DNA of 64,000 nucleotides, taken from the NCBI RefSeq assembly GCF_007830635.1, contig NZ_VLLA01000005.1:248001-312000 (forward strand), written 5' to 3'. Made by a program: the position numbers and the translations under genes. This document shows positions 35,925 through 43,752 of the stretch, piece by piece. The notes under the pieces are model-generated. The model saw only the letters and a program-made list of their open reading frames with translations. It did no database searches and was not told the DNA's origin. The DNA is from Bradyrhizobium huanghuaihaiense. Lineage in GTDB: Bacteria > Pseudomonadota > Alphaproteobacteria > Rhizobiales > Xanthobacteraceae. Positions within the stretch are counted from its first letter, which is position 1. Each line of letters opens with the position of its first letter.

Positions 35925-36230
35925 ATGCGATCCCTGTTCGCGCTCGTCTCTTGTGCTTCCCTCGTCGCGGCATCCGGTGCATTCGCCGAGACCCGCGTCT
36001 TCATCATTGCCAACCAGGCGGACGGCTACGGCGTCGACAAGTGCCTGGCCAAGGGCGACAAATGCGGGGCGCAGGTCGCACGCACCTACTGCCAGTCACG
36101 GGATTTTGCCCAGGCATCAAGCTATCGCCGGGTCGATCCCGACGAAATTACCGGCTCTGTCCCCAAAACCGGCGCAAACTGCTCCCATGGCCATTGCGAC
36201 GAATATGTCGCAATCACCTGCCAGCGCTGA
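35925..36230 (+). CDS. Small secreted protein with six cysteines
   Basis: A 101-residue protein with a clear signal peptide (MRSLFALVSCASLVAASGAFA, cut before ETRV). The mature 80 residues contain six cysteines (DKC, DKCG, TYC, NCSHGHC, ITC), enough for three disulfides in the periplasm. The central part is YGVDKCLAKGDKCGAQVART. Similar short Cys-rich secreted proteins of unknown role are found across Bradyrhizobium; I cannot name a family. It precedes the DUF2865 gene by 130 bases and may be co-transcribed. Confidence 0.68.
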   Translation: MRSLFALVSCASLVAASGAFAETRVFIIANQADGYGVDKCLAKGDKCGAQVARTYCQSRDFAQASSYRRVDPDEITGSVPKTGANCSHGHCDEYVAITCQR

Positions 36231-36360
36231 ATTCCCTCGGAGCTGGCGGACCTTAGGACCAGTCTTCGGCCCCCTGAAACGACGTGACGATGCCGCAGGA
36301 AGCGGCTATTGGAGGGCGCGCTTCGGCCCCCAGATCATGCCGGGCCGTGACCTCGCTAGA

Positions 36361-37557
36361 ATGGCGGATATGCCTGAATTTTTGTCCCTCTCCCGTGCCC
36401 GCTCCCTTCTTGCCTGCACCGTGCTCCTCGGCACCGTCGTGCTCGCCAATGGCGCTTTCGCGCAGGCCGGTCCGCCCGGCCCGCCGCCTCAGCCCGGCCA
36501 GAACGGGCTTGGCCCCAATCCGATGTGCGCACGGCTGGAAGGTCAGCTCGCCGCGCTCGATCGCGGCGGCGGTGGCGACCCCGCGCGCGAGGAGCAGATT
36601 CGCCGTTATCAGGATTCCCAGGCCAAGCAGCAGGCCGAGCTCGACCGCGTCACCATGCAGGCCAAGCGCATGGGCTGCGACTCCTCCGGCTTCTTCTCGC
36701 TGTTCAACGGCCAGCAGGCGCAATGCAGCCCGGTCAACACCCAGATCCAGCAGATGCGCGCCAATCTGGACCAGATCACCGGCAATCTCGAACGCCTGCG
36801 CGGCGGCGCCGGCGGCTTCAGCCCGGAACGCGACAACCAGCGCCGCTCGGTGCTGATGGCGCTGGCGCAGAACAATTGCGGTCCGCAATATGCCAACGCC
36901 GCGCAGTCGCAGGGCGGCGGCAACTTCCTGAGCAACCTCTTCAACGGCGGCAACAACCCGAACAATCCGCAAGCCGTGCCGCCCTCCGATCTCGGCCCGC
37001 AATCCGGCACCTTCCGTACCGTGTGCGTGCGCACCTGCGACGGCGCTTATTTCCCGATCTCGTTTGCCACCGTGCCGGCGCGCTTCCCCGACGACGAGAA
37101 GACCTGCAAGGCGCTGTGCCCGGCCGCCGAGGCCGTGCTCTACACCCATCGCAATCCCGGCGAGGACATGAATTCGGCGGTCTCCGTCGGCGGCCAGCCC
37201 TACACGGCGCTGCCGACGGCGTTCAAATTCCGCAGCGAGTTCAACCCGTCCTGCTCCTGCAAGGCGGCCGGACAGACCTGGGCCGACGCGCTGAAATCGG
37301 CCGACGACAAGGCGACCGTCGAGCAGCAGGGCGACATCATCGTCACCGAGGAGAGCGCCAGGAAGATGCAGCAGCAGCGCCTCAACAAGGGCGCGCCGCA
37401 GCCTGCCAACGCCAAGAAGGGCGCGGCGCCCGCGCCGACGACGGCCGCTGCACCGGCGGCAACGCCGCCGGCTGATACCGGCACGGCTGCGCCGAGTTCA
37501 GAGAACAAGCCGATCCGTTCGGTCGGCCCGACCTTCCTGCCGCAGCAGCAGAAGTAG
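36361..37557 (+). CDS. DUF2865-like secreted protein
   Basis: A 398-residue periplasmic protein with an N-terminal signal (LLACTVLLGTVVLANGAFAQ), a proline-rich stretch, then a coiled-coil-like segment (EEQIRRYQDSQAKQQAELDR). The conserved Cys-rich core includes FRTVCVRTCDGAYFPISFAT, KTCKALCPAAEAVLY and NPSCSCKAAGQTW, which fits the DUF2865 family. The tail (about residues 345-398) is low-complexity Ala/Pro. It may act at the envelope; the function is unknown. The frame is open upstream to 35740 but ATG 36361 gives the signal peptide. Confidence 0.78.
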   Translation: MADMPEFLSLSRARSLLACTVLLGTVVLANGAFAQAGPPGPPPQPGQNGLGPNPMCARLEGQLAALDRGGGGDPAREEQIRRYQDSQAKQQAELDRVTMQAKRMGCDSSGFFSLFNGQQAQCSPVNTQIQQMRANLDQITGNLERLRGGAGGFSPERDNQRRSVLMALAQNNCGPQYANAAQSQGGGNFLSNLFNGGNNPNNPQAVPPSDLGPQSGTFRTVCVRTCDGAYFPISFATVPARFPDDEKTCKALCPAAEAVLYTHRNPGEDMNSAVSVGGQPYTALPTAFKFRSEFNPSCSCKAAGQTWADALKSADDKATVEQQGDIIVTEESARKMQQQRLNKGAPQPANAKKGAAPAPTTAAAPAATPPADTGTAAPSSENKPIRSVGPTFLPQQQK

Positions 37558-37583
37558 TCCTAACCCGTCACCTCAAGCGAAGG

Positions 37584-37605
37584 CGGCCGCCAGGCGCGGC
37601 CGTTT
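37584..37605. terminator. Weak candidate terminator between convergent genes
   Basis: A 6-base GC stem (CGGCCG / CGGCCG) around 7 bases is followed by TTT on the plus strand, just past the DUF2865 stop and before the convergent DUF2189 stop. Position suits a terminator, but the T run is short. Confidence 0.3.
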
Positions 37606-37610
37606 CGCAG

Positions 37611-38519
37611 TTACTGCTCGCCCTCGCGGCTCCACGGGAAGAGATTGGCCGGAAAGTCCGCTGCGTAGCGCTTTCCCTTCGGGGGCGGCGGCGGCTCGTC
37701 CGGTGGATTCGGGTTTGGCTCGACGATCCGCCGATAGAGGTGCCAGGTGGCATGACCGAGCACCGGCAGAACGACCGCGAGACCGACGAAGAGCGGCAGC
37801 GAGCCGATCACGAGCAGCGCCGCCACGATGAGACCCCATCCGGCCATCGCAACCGGATTCGTTGCCACCGCCCGGAGCGACGTGCGGATCGCGTCGATCG
37901 CAGTCGCATGCCGGTCGAGCATCAACGGGAACGACACGACGCTGACGCACAAGGCCACAACCGCAAACAGGAAGCCGACACCGCAACCAACGACGATGAG
38001 CGACCAGCCTTCCGGTGTCGTCAGCACGCGCGTCGCGAAGTCGGGAATGCTTGCAGCCGCCGCGTGACCGAAGATGGTGACATAAATTGCGTTCGCGACA
38101 CCGATCCAGGCCCCGAACAGGACCAGCAGGAGCACGCCGAGCTCGACCATGGCACCGAACGACGGTGCGCGCAGCACCTTGATCGCATCCCACGCATCGA
38201 CCTCCTCGCCACGTTCGCGACGCCGGCTGAGTTCGTAGAGACCGATCGCGGCAAAAGGCCCGATCAAGGCGAAGCCGGCGGCCAGCGGAAACAGGAGCGG
38301 CAACACCGAATAGCCGAGAACCATCCTGAACAGCACGAGACCGAGAACGGGATAAATCACGCACACGACGATCGCGTGACTCGGCATCGCCTGGAAATCG
38401 TCCCAACCCAGGCGCAGCGCCTCGGTCAGGTCCGACAAGCTGATCTTGCGAATGGGATAGGAGGCCGCTTCGCCGAAGACGTGCCGCCTGATGATATCGT
38501 GGGAGTACAGAGTGGCCAT
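37611..38519 (-). CDS. DUF2189-like multi-pass membrane protein
   Basis: A 302-residue protein with five or six hydrophobic helices. Family features are the N-terminal segment LSDLTEALRLGWDDFQAMPS, IYPVLGLVLFRMVLGYSVLP, LLFPLAAGFALIGPFAAIGL followed by YELSRRRERGEE, and SFPLMLDRH. GGAGG eight bases before ATG 38519 fixes the start. The C-terminal tail is proline-rich (PNPNPPDEPPPPPKGKRY). The function of DUF2189 proteins is unknown; in some genomes they lie near respiratory genes, as here beside the oxidase cluster. Confidence 0.82.
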   Translation of the reverse strand: MATLYSHDIIRRHVFGEAASYPIRKISLSDLTEALRLGWDDFQAMPSHAIVVCVIYPVLGLVLFRMVLGYSVLPLLFPLAAGFALIGPFAAIGLYELSRRRERGEEVDAWDAIKVLRAPSFGAMVELGVLLLVLFGAWIGVANAIYVTIFGHAAAASIPDFATRVLTTPEGWSLIVVGCGVGFLFAVVALCVSVVSFPLMLDRHATAIDAIRTSLRAVATNPVAMAGWGLIVAALLVIGSLPLFVGLAVVLPVLGHATWHLYRRIVEPNPNPPDEPPPPPKGKRYAADFPANLFPWSREGEQ

Positions 38520-39050
38520 GAACGGAGCCTCCCGTGCTGAAAATCGCGATTGTCGATAACACGCGCTTTTCAGCCACGCGTGTCCGCCTGACGAGCAGGA
38601 AACGCGATGGGTCGGGTACGGCAACCCAGGTTCAGCGAACAGAGCCTGGCCGCGGAACCCGTCGCGACCTGCCTCGCAAGCTTAGCGCGCGCGGGCCACG
38701 GCTGTGCTCACGGTTAGGTGAATTGTGCACCAGCGCGGGCTTGTGCGTTGCATCAACCAGACCCGACATGCGCACCTGATGCGTTGTCGGCTTGCCGGCG
38801 ACGGCAACCACGCCACGTCGGGGCACCTACATTGCTCTATTGACGCCGGATTGGGGCGGTATCATTTTAGACGCAGACGCCCTTAGGTGATGGTCGCGAA
38901 GCGTTCTCTTGATTTCGCGACCCGTGGAATGGGCGAGGCAAAAGGCCGGCGATGGCATAGATGCCAACCAAGAAAGGCCAGCCATCGCGACAGACATGAG
39001 CTCCGCCCCGGATTCGTATCCGCAGCCTTCGATGGCAAGGATGGATCAGG
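38520..39050. other. 531-base gene-free gap before the cox cluster
   Basis: No open frame with a good start or protein-like composition was found. A purine-rich GGATCAGG immediately precedes ATG 39051. I looked for an anaerobox (TTGAT-N4-ATCAA) and found only a half-site (ATCAA near 38755). A T/A-rich stretch near 38860 could hold a promoter. The divergent promoter of the DUF2189 gene also lies here. Confidence 0.45.
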
Positions 39051-39884
39051 ATGGCTGTCGCACTGATACTGCTTCTGGTCGCGATCGGCTCGGTGCTGTT
39101 TCACATCTACAGCCCGTGGTGGTGGACGCCGATCGCCACGAACTGGGCCTATATCGACCACACCATCAACATCACGTTCTGGATCACCGGCTTCGTCTTC
39201 GTCGCGGTCATCGCCTTCATGGCTTACTGCGTCTTCCGCTTTCACCACAAGGAGGGAAGACGGGCTGACTACAATCCGGAAAACAAAAGGCTCGAATGGT
39301 GGCTGAGCGTCGGGACCGGCGTCGGCGTCGCGGCCATGCTGGCGCCTGGCCTCGTGGTCTGGCACCAGTTCGTGACGGTGCCTGCGGATGCCACCGAGAT
39401 CGAGGTCATGGGCCAGCAATGGCAGTGGAGCTTCCGCCTTCCGGGCAAGGATGGGAAGTTGGGCACATCCGATGTCCGCAACATCGCAGCCGACAATCCG
39501 ATGGGTCTCAATCGCGACGACGCCCACGCGCAGGACGACGTCGTGATCGAGAACGGCGACCTGCACCTTCAATTGGGAAAGCCGGTCAAGGTTCTCCTCC
39601 GCTCGGTCGATGTCCTGCACGATTTCTACGTGCCCGAATTCCGCGCCAAGATGGACATGGTCCCAGGCATGGTGACCTATTTCTGGATAACGCCGATCCG
39701 AACCGGGACGTTCGATGTTCTCTGTGCGGAGCTCTGTGGCGCGGCTCACTATCAGATGCGGTCCAAGGTCATCGTCGACGAGGAGCGTGAATATCACGCT
39801 TGGCTGGAGCAACAAAAGACGTTTGCCGAATTGTCTTCGGCAAAAGCCATCGTGAAGGCGACATACCAATCCGGTGGCAAGTAG
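39051..39884 (+). CDS. coxM: Cytochrome c oxidase subunit II (CoxM-like)
   Basis: A 277-residue protein with two N-terminal membrane helices and a periplasmic cupredoxin domain. The binuclear CuA ligands are present: His190 in DVLHDFYVPEF, and Cys225, Cys229, His233 and Met236 in CAELCGAAHYQM. The aromatic patch GQQWQWSF for cytochrome c electron entry is also there. It lacks a fused cytochrome c domain. Order and sequence suggest coxMNOP, the alternative aa3-type oxidase known in Bradyrhizobium, rather than the main coxBAC. First gene of five. Confidence 0.87.
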   Translation: MAVALILLLVAIGSVLFHIYSPWWWTPIATNWAYIDHTINITFWITGFVFVAVIAFMAYCVFRFHHKEGRRADYNPENKRLEWWLSVGTGVGVAAMLAPGLVVWHQFVTVPADATEIEVMGQQWQWSFRLPGKDGKLGTSDVRNIAADNPMGLNRDDAHAQDDVVIENGDLHLQLGKPVKVLLRSVDVLHDFYVPEFRAKMDMVPGMVTYFWITPIRTGTFDVLCAELCGAAHYQMRSKVIVDEEREYHAWLEQQKTFAELSSAKAIVKATYQSGGK

Positions 39885-39961
39885 CGAGCTGCCGCCACGA
39901 AATAGATCGGGTGCATGAGGCCAACGCCTCGCTTCCGATGGAAACGACCGAGGAGGTTTCT

Positions 39962-41740
39962 ATGGTCGATATTCCATATGAAGGGATCGAAGGCATCCCG
40001 CCTGCCGAAGTACCTGACGTCGAGCTCTATCATCCGAGGAGCTGGTGGACACGGTATGTCTTCTCGCAGGACGCCAAGGTGATCGCCATTCAGTATTCGC
40101 TGACGGCCACGGCCATCGGGCTGGTGGCCCTGGTGCTGTCGTGGCTGATGCGGCTGCAACTGGGATTCCCCGGCACCTTCTCGTTCATCGATGCCAACCA
40201 GTACCTCCAGTTCATCACCATGCACGGCATGATCATGGTGATCTACCTGCTCACCGCATTGTTCCTGGGTGGCTTCGGCAACTACCTGATCCCGCTGATG
40301 GTCGGCGCCCGGGACATGGTCTTCCCTTATGTGAACATGCTGAGCTACTGGGTCTACCTGCTCGCGGTCCTGGTGCTGGCCTCGACATTCTTCGTGCCCG
40401 GCGGCCCCACCGGCGCCGGCTGGACGCTCTACCCGCCGCAAGCAATCCTCTCCGGAACGCCCGGGCAGGATTGGGGCATCATTCTCATGATGTCGTCCCT
40501 GATCCTGTTCATCATCGGCTTCACCATGGGCGGGCTGAATTACGTGGTGACGGTGCTGCAGGCACGCACGCGCGGCATGACGTTGATGCGCCTGCCGCTG
40601 ACGGTGTGGGGCATCTTCACGGCGACCGTCATGGCGCTGCTGGCATTCCCTGCCCTGTTCGTTGCCTCGGTCATGCTGCTGCTCGACCGTCTCCTGGGAA
40701 CCAGCTTCTTCATGCCCTCCCTCGTAGAGATGGGACAACTATCGAAGCATGGCGGCGGCAGCCCACTGCTCTTCCAGCACCTGTTCTGGTTCTTCGGCCA
40801 CCCCGAGGTCTACATCGTCGCCCTTCCCGCCTTCGGCATCGTCTCCGATCTGATCAGCACGCATGCGCGCAAGAACATCTTCGGCTACCGCATGATGGTC
40901 TGGGCGATCGTGGCGATCGGCGCGCTCAGCTTCATCGTCTGGGCGCACCACATGTATGTGAGCGGCATGTTCCCGCAATTCGGGTACTTCTTCGCCACCA
41001 CGACGCTCATCATCGCCATCCCCACCGCGATCAAGGTCTACAACTGGGTGCTGACCCTGTGGCGCGGCGACATTCATCTCAGGGTGCCGATGCTGTTCGC
41101 CCTCGGCTTCATCATCACCTTCGTGAACGGCGGGCTCACCGGCCTCTTCCTCGGCAACGTCGTCGTGGACGTGCCCCTCTCGGATACCATGTTCGTGGTC
41201 GCGCACTTCCACATGGTGATGGGCGTGGCACCGATCATGGTCGTGCTCGGCGCGATCTATCATTGGTACCCAAAGGTGACGGGGCGGATGCTGAACGACG
41301 CCCTCGGCAAGTTTCACTTCTGGGTCACCTTCCTCGGCGCCTACCTGATCTTCTTCCCGATGCACTATCTCGGACTGCTCGGGGTTCCGCGCCGGTATTT
41401 CGAGCTCGGGGACACGTCGTTCATCCCGTCCTCGGCCCATTCACTGAACGCCTTCATCTCCGTCGTGGCCTTGACCGTCGGCTTCAGCCAGATGGTGTTC
41501 CTGTTCAATCTCGCCTGGAGCCTGTTCAAAGGCGAGGCCTCGGGCGGCAATCCGTGGCGGGCGACGACGCTGGAGTGGCAGACGCCGGAGACGCCTCCAG
41601 GGCACGGAAACTGGGGCAAGGAGCTCCCGGTCGTGTACCGCTGGGCTTATGATTACAGCGTGCCTGGCGCCGCGGAGGACTTCATTCCGCAGAACCAGCC
41701 GCCACGCGCGACGCAGCTCGTTCAGGGAGCTGCTTCGTGA
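39962..41740 (+). CDS. coxN: Cytochrome c oxidase subunit I (CoxN-like)
   Basis: A 592-residue, 12-helix heme-copper oxidase subunit. The CuB/Tyr motif is FFGHPEVYIVALP (His280, Tyr284), the other CuB histidines are in IVWAHHMYVSGM, the heme ligands in VVAHFHMVMG, and an early heme ligand in ITMHGMIMVIY. The Tyr in HPEVY and K-pathway-like residues make it an A-type oxygen-reducing oxidase. GAGGAGG precedes ATG 39962. The C-terminus overlaps the next start by four bases (GTGA). Confidence 0.93.
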   Translation: MVDIPYEGIEGIPPAEVPDVELYHPRSWWTRYVFSQDAKVIAIQYSLTATAIGLVALVLSWLMRLQLGFPGTFSFIDANQYLQFITMHGMIMVIYLLTALFLGGFGNYLIPLMVGARDMVFPYVNMLSYWVYLLAVLVLASTFFVPGGPTGAGWTLYPPQAILSGTPGQDWGIILMMSSLILFIIGFTMGGLNYVVTVLQARTRGMTLMRLPLTVWGIFTATVMALLAFPALFVASVMLLLDRLLGTSFFMPSLVEMGQLSKHGGGSPLLFQHLFWFFGHPEVYIVALPAFGIVSDLISTHARKNIFGYRMMVWAIVAIGALSFIVWAHHMYVSGMFPQFGYFFATTTLIIAIPTAIKVYNWVLTLWRGDIHLRVPMLFALGFIITFVNGGLTGLFLGNVVVDVPLSDTMFVVAHFHMVMGVAPIMVVLGAIYHWYPKVTGRMLNDALGKFHFWVTFLGAYLIFFPMHYLGLLGVPRRYFELGDTSFIPSSAHSLNAFISVVALTVGFSQMVFLFNLAWSLFKGEASGGNPWRATTLEWQTPETPPGHGNWGKELPVVYRWAYDYSVPGAAEDFIPQNQPPRATQLVQGAAS

Positions 41741-42441
41741 GCGCCATCATTCTGTTCCTGGCTGTGCTTGCGGTGATCGCCGGATGGTGGCTGTCGCACC
41801 AGCGGCTGACGGCCAAGCCCTGGCTGGAGGAAGGCGCGGTCGGCGACTTCCCCGGCGGCGATGCCATGACCTGGCCGGCAGCGAAGGTCGGACTTGGCGT
41901 GTTCCTCGCTGTCGCCAGCGCATTATTCGTCCTCTTCATCAGCGCCTACTCGATGCGCATGAGCGTGGTGGACTGGCGGCCGCTGCCGATACCGCGGCTG
42001 CTGTGGGTCAACACGGGCGTCCTGGTCCTGAGCAGCGTCGCGCTGCAATGGGCATACGTGGCTGCTCGGCGACAGGACACTGAGAGCGTCATGATCGGTC
42101 TGCTCGCTGGCGGAGCATCTGCCGTGATCTTCCTCGCCGGACAGCTCCTGGCCTGGCAACGGCTCGGGGCCGCCGGATACTTCGTGGCGTCCAATCCGGC
42201 GAATTCCTTCTTCTACCTGTTGACCGCGGTGCACGGGCTGCATCTGACCGGCGGTCTGGTGGCCTTGGGCCGCACCTCAGCCAAGATGTGGCGTGGCGCC
42301 AAGATCGCCGAGATGCGATTGAGCGTGGAACTGTGCGCCATCTACTGGCACTTCCTGCTGCTGGTCTGGCTTGTCCTGCTCGGTCTTCTCACCGGCTGGA
42401 CCGATGATTTCGTCGACATCTGCCGCCGATTGCTGAGCTAG
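41737..42441 (+). CDS. coxO: Cytochrome c oxidase subunit III-family protein (CoxO-like)
   Basis: A 234-residue protein with about six membrane helices. It starts at a GTG overlapping the coxN stop. The second half carries the subunit III signature: YFVASNPANSFFYLLTAVHG, LHLTGGLVAL, VELCAIYWHFLLLVWLVLLG. The first part (LSHQRLTAKPWLEEGAVGD) is unlike usual CoxC. It is one of two subunit-III-like genes in this cluster. The symbol is given by position in the coxMNOP arrangement. Confidence 0.77.
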   Translation: MSAIILFLAVLAVIAGWWLSHQRLTAKPWLEEGAVGDFPGGDAMTWPAAKVGLGVFLAVASALFVLFISAYSMRMSVVDWRPLPIPRLLWVNTGVLVLSSVALQWAYVAARRQDTESVMIGLLAGGASAVIFLAGQLLAWQRLGAAGYFVASNPANSFFYLLTAVHGLHLTGGLVALGRTSAKMWRGAKIAEMRLSVELCAIYWHFLLLVWLVLLGLLTGWTDDFVDICRRLLS

Positions 42442-42455
42442 GGAGGCAAGACCAG

Positions 42456-43178
42456 ATGGCTGAGACCGTGCTGACACATTCTGGCCAACCGACTGCGCGG
42501 CTTGAAGGCTGGCGCGGCATCGCCGCCGACTGGGCGTCCGATCAGCGTGCCTTCAAGAACGTGTCCTGGGGCAAGGCCATGATGTGGATCTTCCTCCTCA
42601 GCGACACCTTCATCTTCAGTTGCTTCCTGCTCTCCTACATGACGGCGCGCATGTCGACGACCGTGCCGTGGCCGAATCCCAGCGAAGTCTTCGCCCTCAA
42701 TATCGGGGGCAACCACATCCCCCTGATCCTGATCGCCATCATGACCTTCGTGCTGATCAGCAGCAGCGGAACGATGGCGATGGCCGTCAATTTCGGCTAC
42801 CGCCGCGATCGCGTGAGAACCGCAATCCTGATGCTGGTCACTGCAGCCTTCGGCGCAACCTTCGTCGGAATGCAGGCCTTCGAATGGACCAAGCTGATCA
42901 TGGAGGGGGTTCGGCCCTGGGGCAATCCATGGGGTGCGCCGCAGTTTGGTGCGAGCTTCTTCATGATCACCGGCTTCCACGGCACCCACGTGACGATCGG
43001 CGTGATCTTCCTGATCGCGATCGCGCGAAAAGTCTGGCGGGGAGACTTCGACGTCGAGAGGCGCGGCTTCTTCACGAGCCGCAAGGGGTACTACGAGATC
43101 GTCGAGATCATGGGCCTGTACTGGCACTTCGTCGATCTCGTGTGGGTCTTCATCTTTGCATTCTTCTACCTTTGGTGA
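42456..43178 (+). CDS. coxP: Cytochrome c oxidase subunit III (CoxP-like)
   Basis: A 240-residue subunit III protein with FLLSDTFIFSCFLLSYMTAR, GATFVGMQAFEWTKLI, the conserved FMITGFHGTHVTIGVIF, and YWHFVDLVWVFIFAFFYLW at the end. The Glu and His in the FEW and FHGTH motifs are conserved in aa3 oxidases. It follows coxO by 14 bases. Two subunit-III-like proteins side by side are a feature of this alternative oxidase cluster; the reason is unknown. Confidence 0.82.
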   Translation: MAETVLTHSGQPTARLEGWRGIAADWASDQRAFKNVSWGKAMMWIFLLSDTFIFSCFLLSYMTARMSTTVPWPNPSEVFALNIGGNHIPLILIAIMTFVLISSSGTMAMAVNFGYRRDRVRTAILMLVTAAFGATFVGMQAFEWTKLIMEGVRPWGNPWGAPQFGASFFMITGFHGTHVTIGVIFLIAIARKVWRGDFDVERRGFFTSRKGYYEIVEIMGLYWHFVDLVWVFIFAFFYLW

Positions 43179-43187
43179 GGTCGGCGC

Positions 43188-43580
43188 ATGACAAACGCGG
43201 CGGTACACATGGAAGGACAGCTCCACGCTCCGGCGCATGGCGCAGTCGCAACGGGAGCCGTTCACGCCAAGGGTCAACAGCACCCGATCAAGCTCTACCT
43301 CGTGGTCTGGGGCTGGCTGTTCGTCCTCAGCACGGGCTCCTATCTCGTCGACTACTTCGGCCTGCACGGCTATCTGAGGTGGTCGTTGATCCTGCTGTTC
43401 ATGATGTTGAAGGCCGGCCTGATCGTCGCCGTGTTCATGCACATGGCCTGGGAGCGACTGGCCCTGGCCTATGCCATCCTGCTGCCGCCGATCGCGGTGT
43501 TGGTATTCGTGTCGATCATGGTGCTCGAATCCGAATACACGCACTTCCTGCGGGTGCTGTTTTTCGCAACCCCGTCGTAG
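43188..43580 (+). CDS. Cytochrome c oxidase subunit IV-like protein
   Basis: A 130-residue protein with a polar His/Ala-rich N-terminus (residues 1-33), three hydrophobic helices (LYLVVWGWLFVLSTGSYLVD; LRWSLILLFMMLKAGLIVAV followed by FMHMAWE; LAYAILLPPIAVLVFVSIMV) and a short tail. The F-M-H-M motif after the second helix is typical of bacterial subunit IV (CyoD/CtaF class). It starts 9 bases after coxP and completes the five-gene oxidase operon. Confidence 0.78.
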   Translation: MTNAAVHMEGQLHAPAHGAVATGAVHAKGQQHPIKLYLVVWGWLFVLSTGSYLVDYFGLHGYLRWSLILLFMMLKAGLIVAVFMHMAWERLALAYAILLPPIAVLVFVSIMVLESEYTHFLRVLFFATPS

Positions 43581-43610
43581 CGCTCATGTGAATTCGCACC
43601 TCGCTCCACT

Positions 43611-43714
43611 GTCATGCCCCGCGAAGGCGGGGCATCCAGTACTCCGCGGCAGGAGTCGGTTTCTACAACATCCGCTGCGGAGTACTGGATCATCCGCTTT
43701 CGCGGATGATGACA
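43611..43714. repeat. Dispersed palindromic repeat, copy 2 (GTCATGCCCCGC type)
   Basis: Three hairpins in a row: TGCCCCGCGAAGGCGGGGCA at the left, an outer pair CCAGTACTCCGC / GCGGAGTACTGG, and ATCATCCGC / GCGGATGAT at the right. Architecture and core words (CCAGTAC, GTACTGGAT, TGCCCCGC) match the copy at 15893-15996. It fills the convergent gap after the cox genes. Confidence 0.8.
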
Positions 43715-43752
43715 GATAGATGTGTGGCGAGAACGTCCGTCTCTCTCCGATG

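Noticed and set aside
38520-39050. FixK/FNR anaerobox before coxM
   Set aside because: No TTGAT-N4-ATCAA match; only a half-site ATCAA near 38755.
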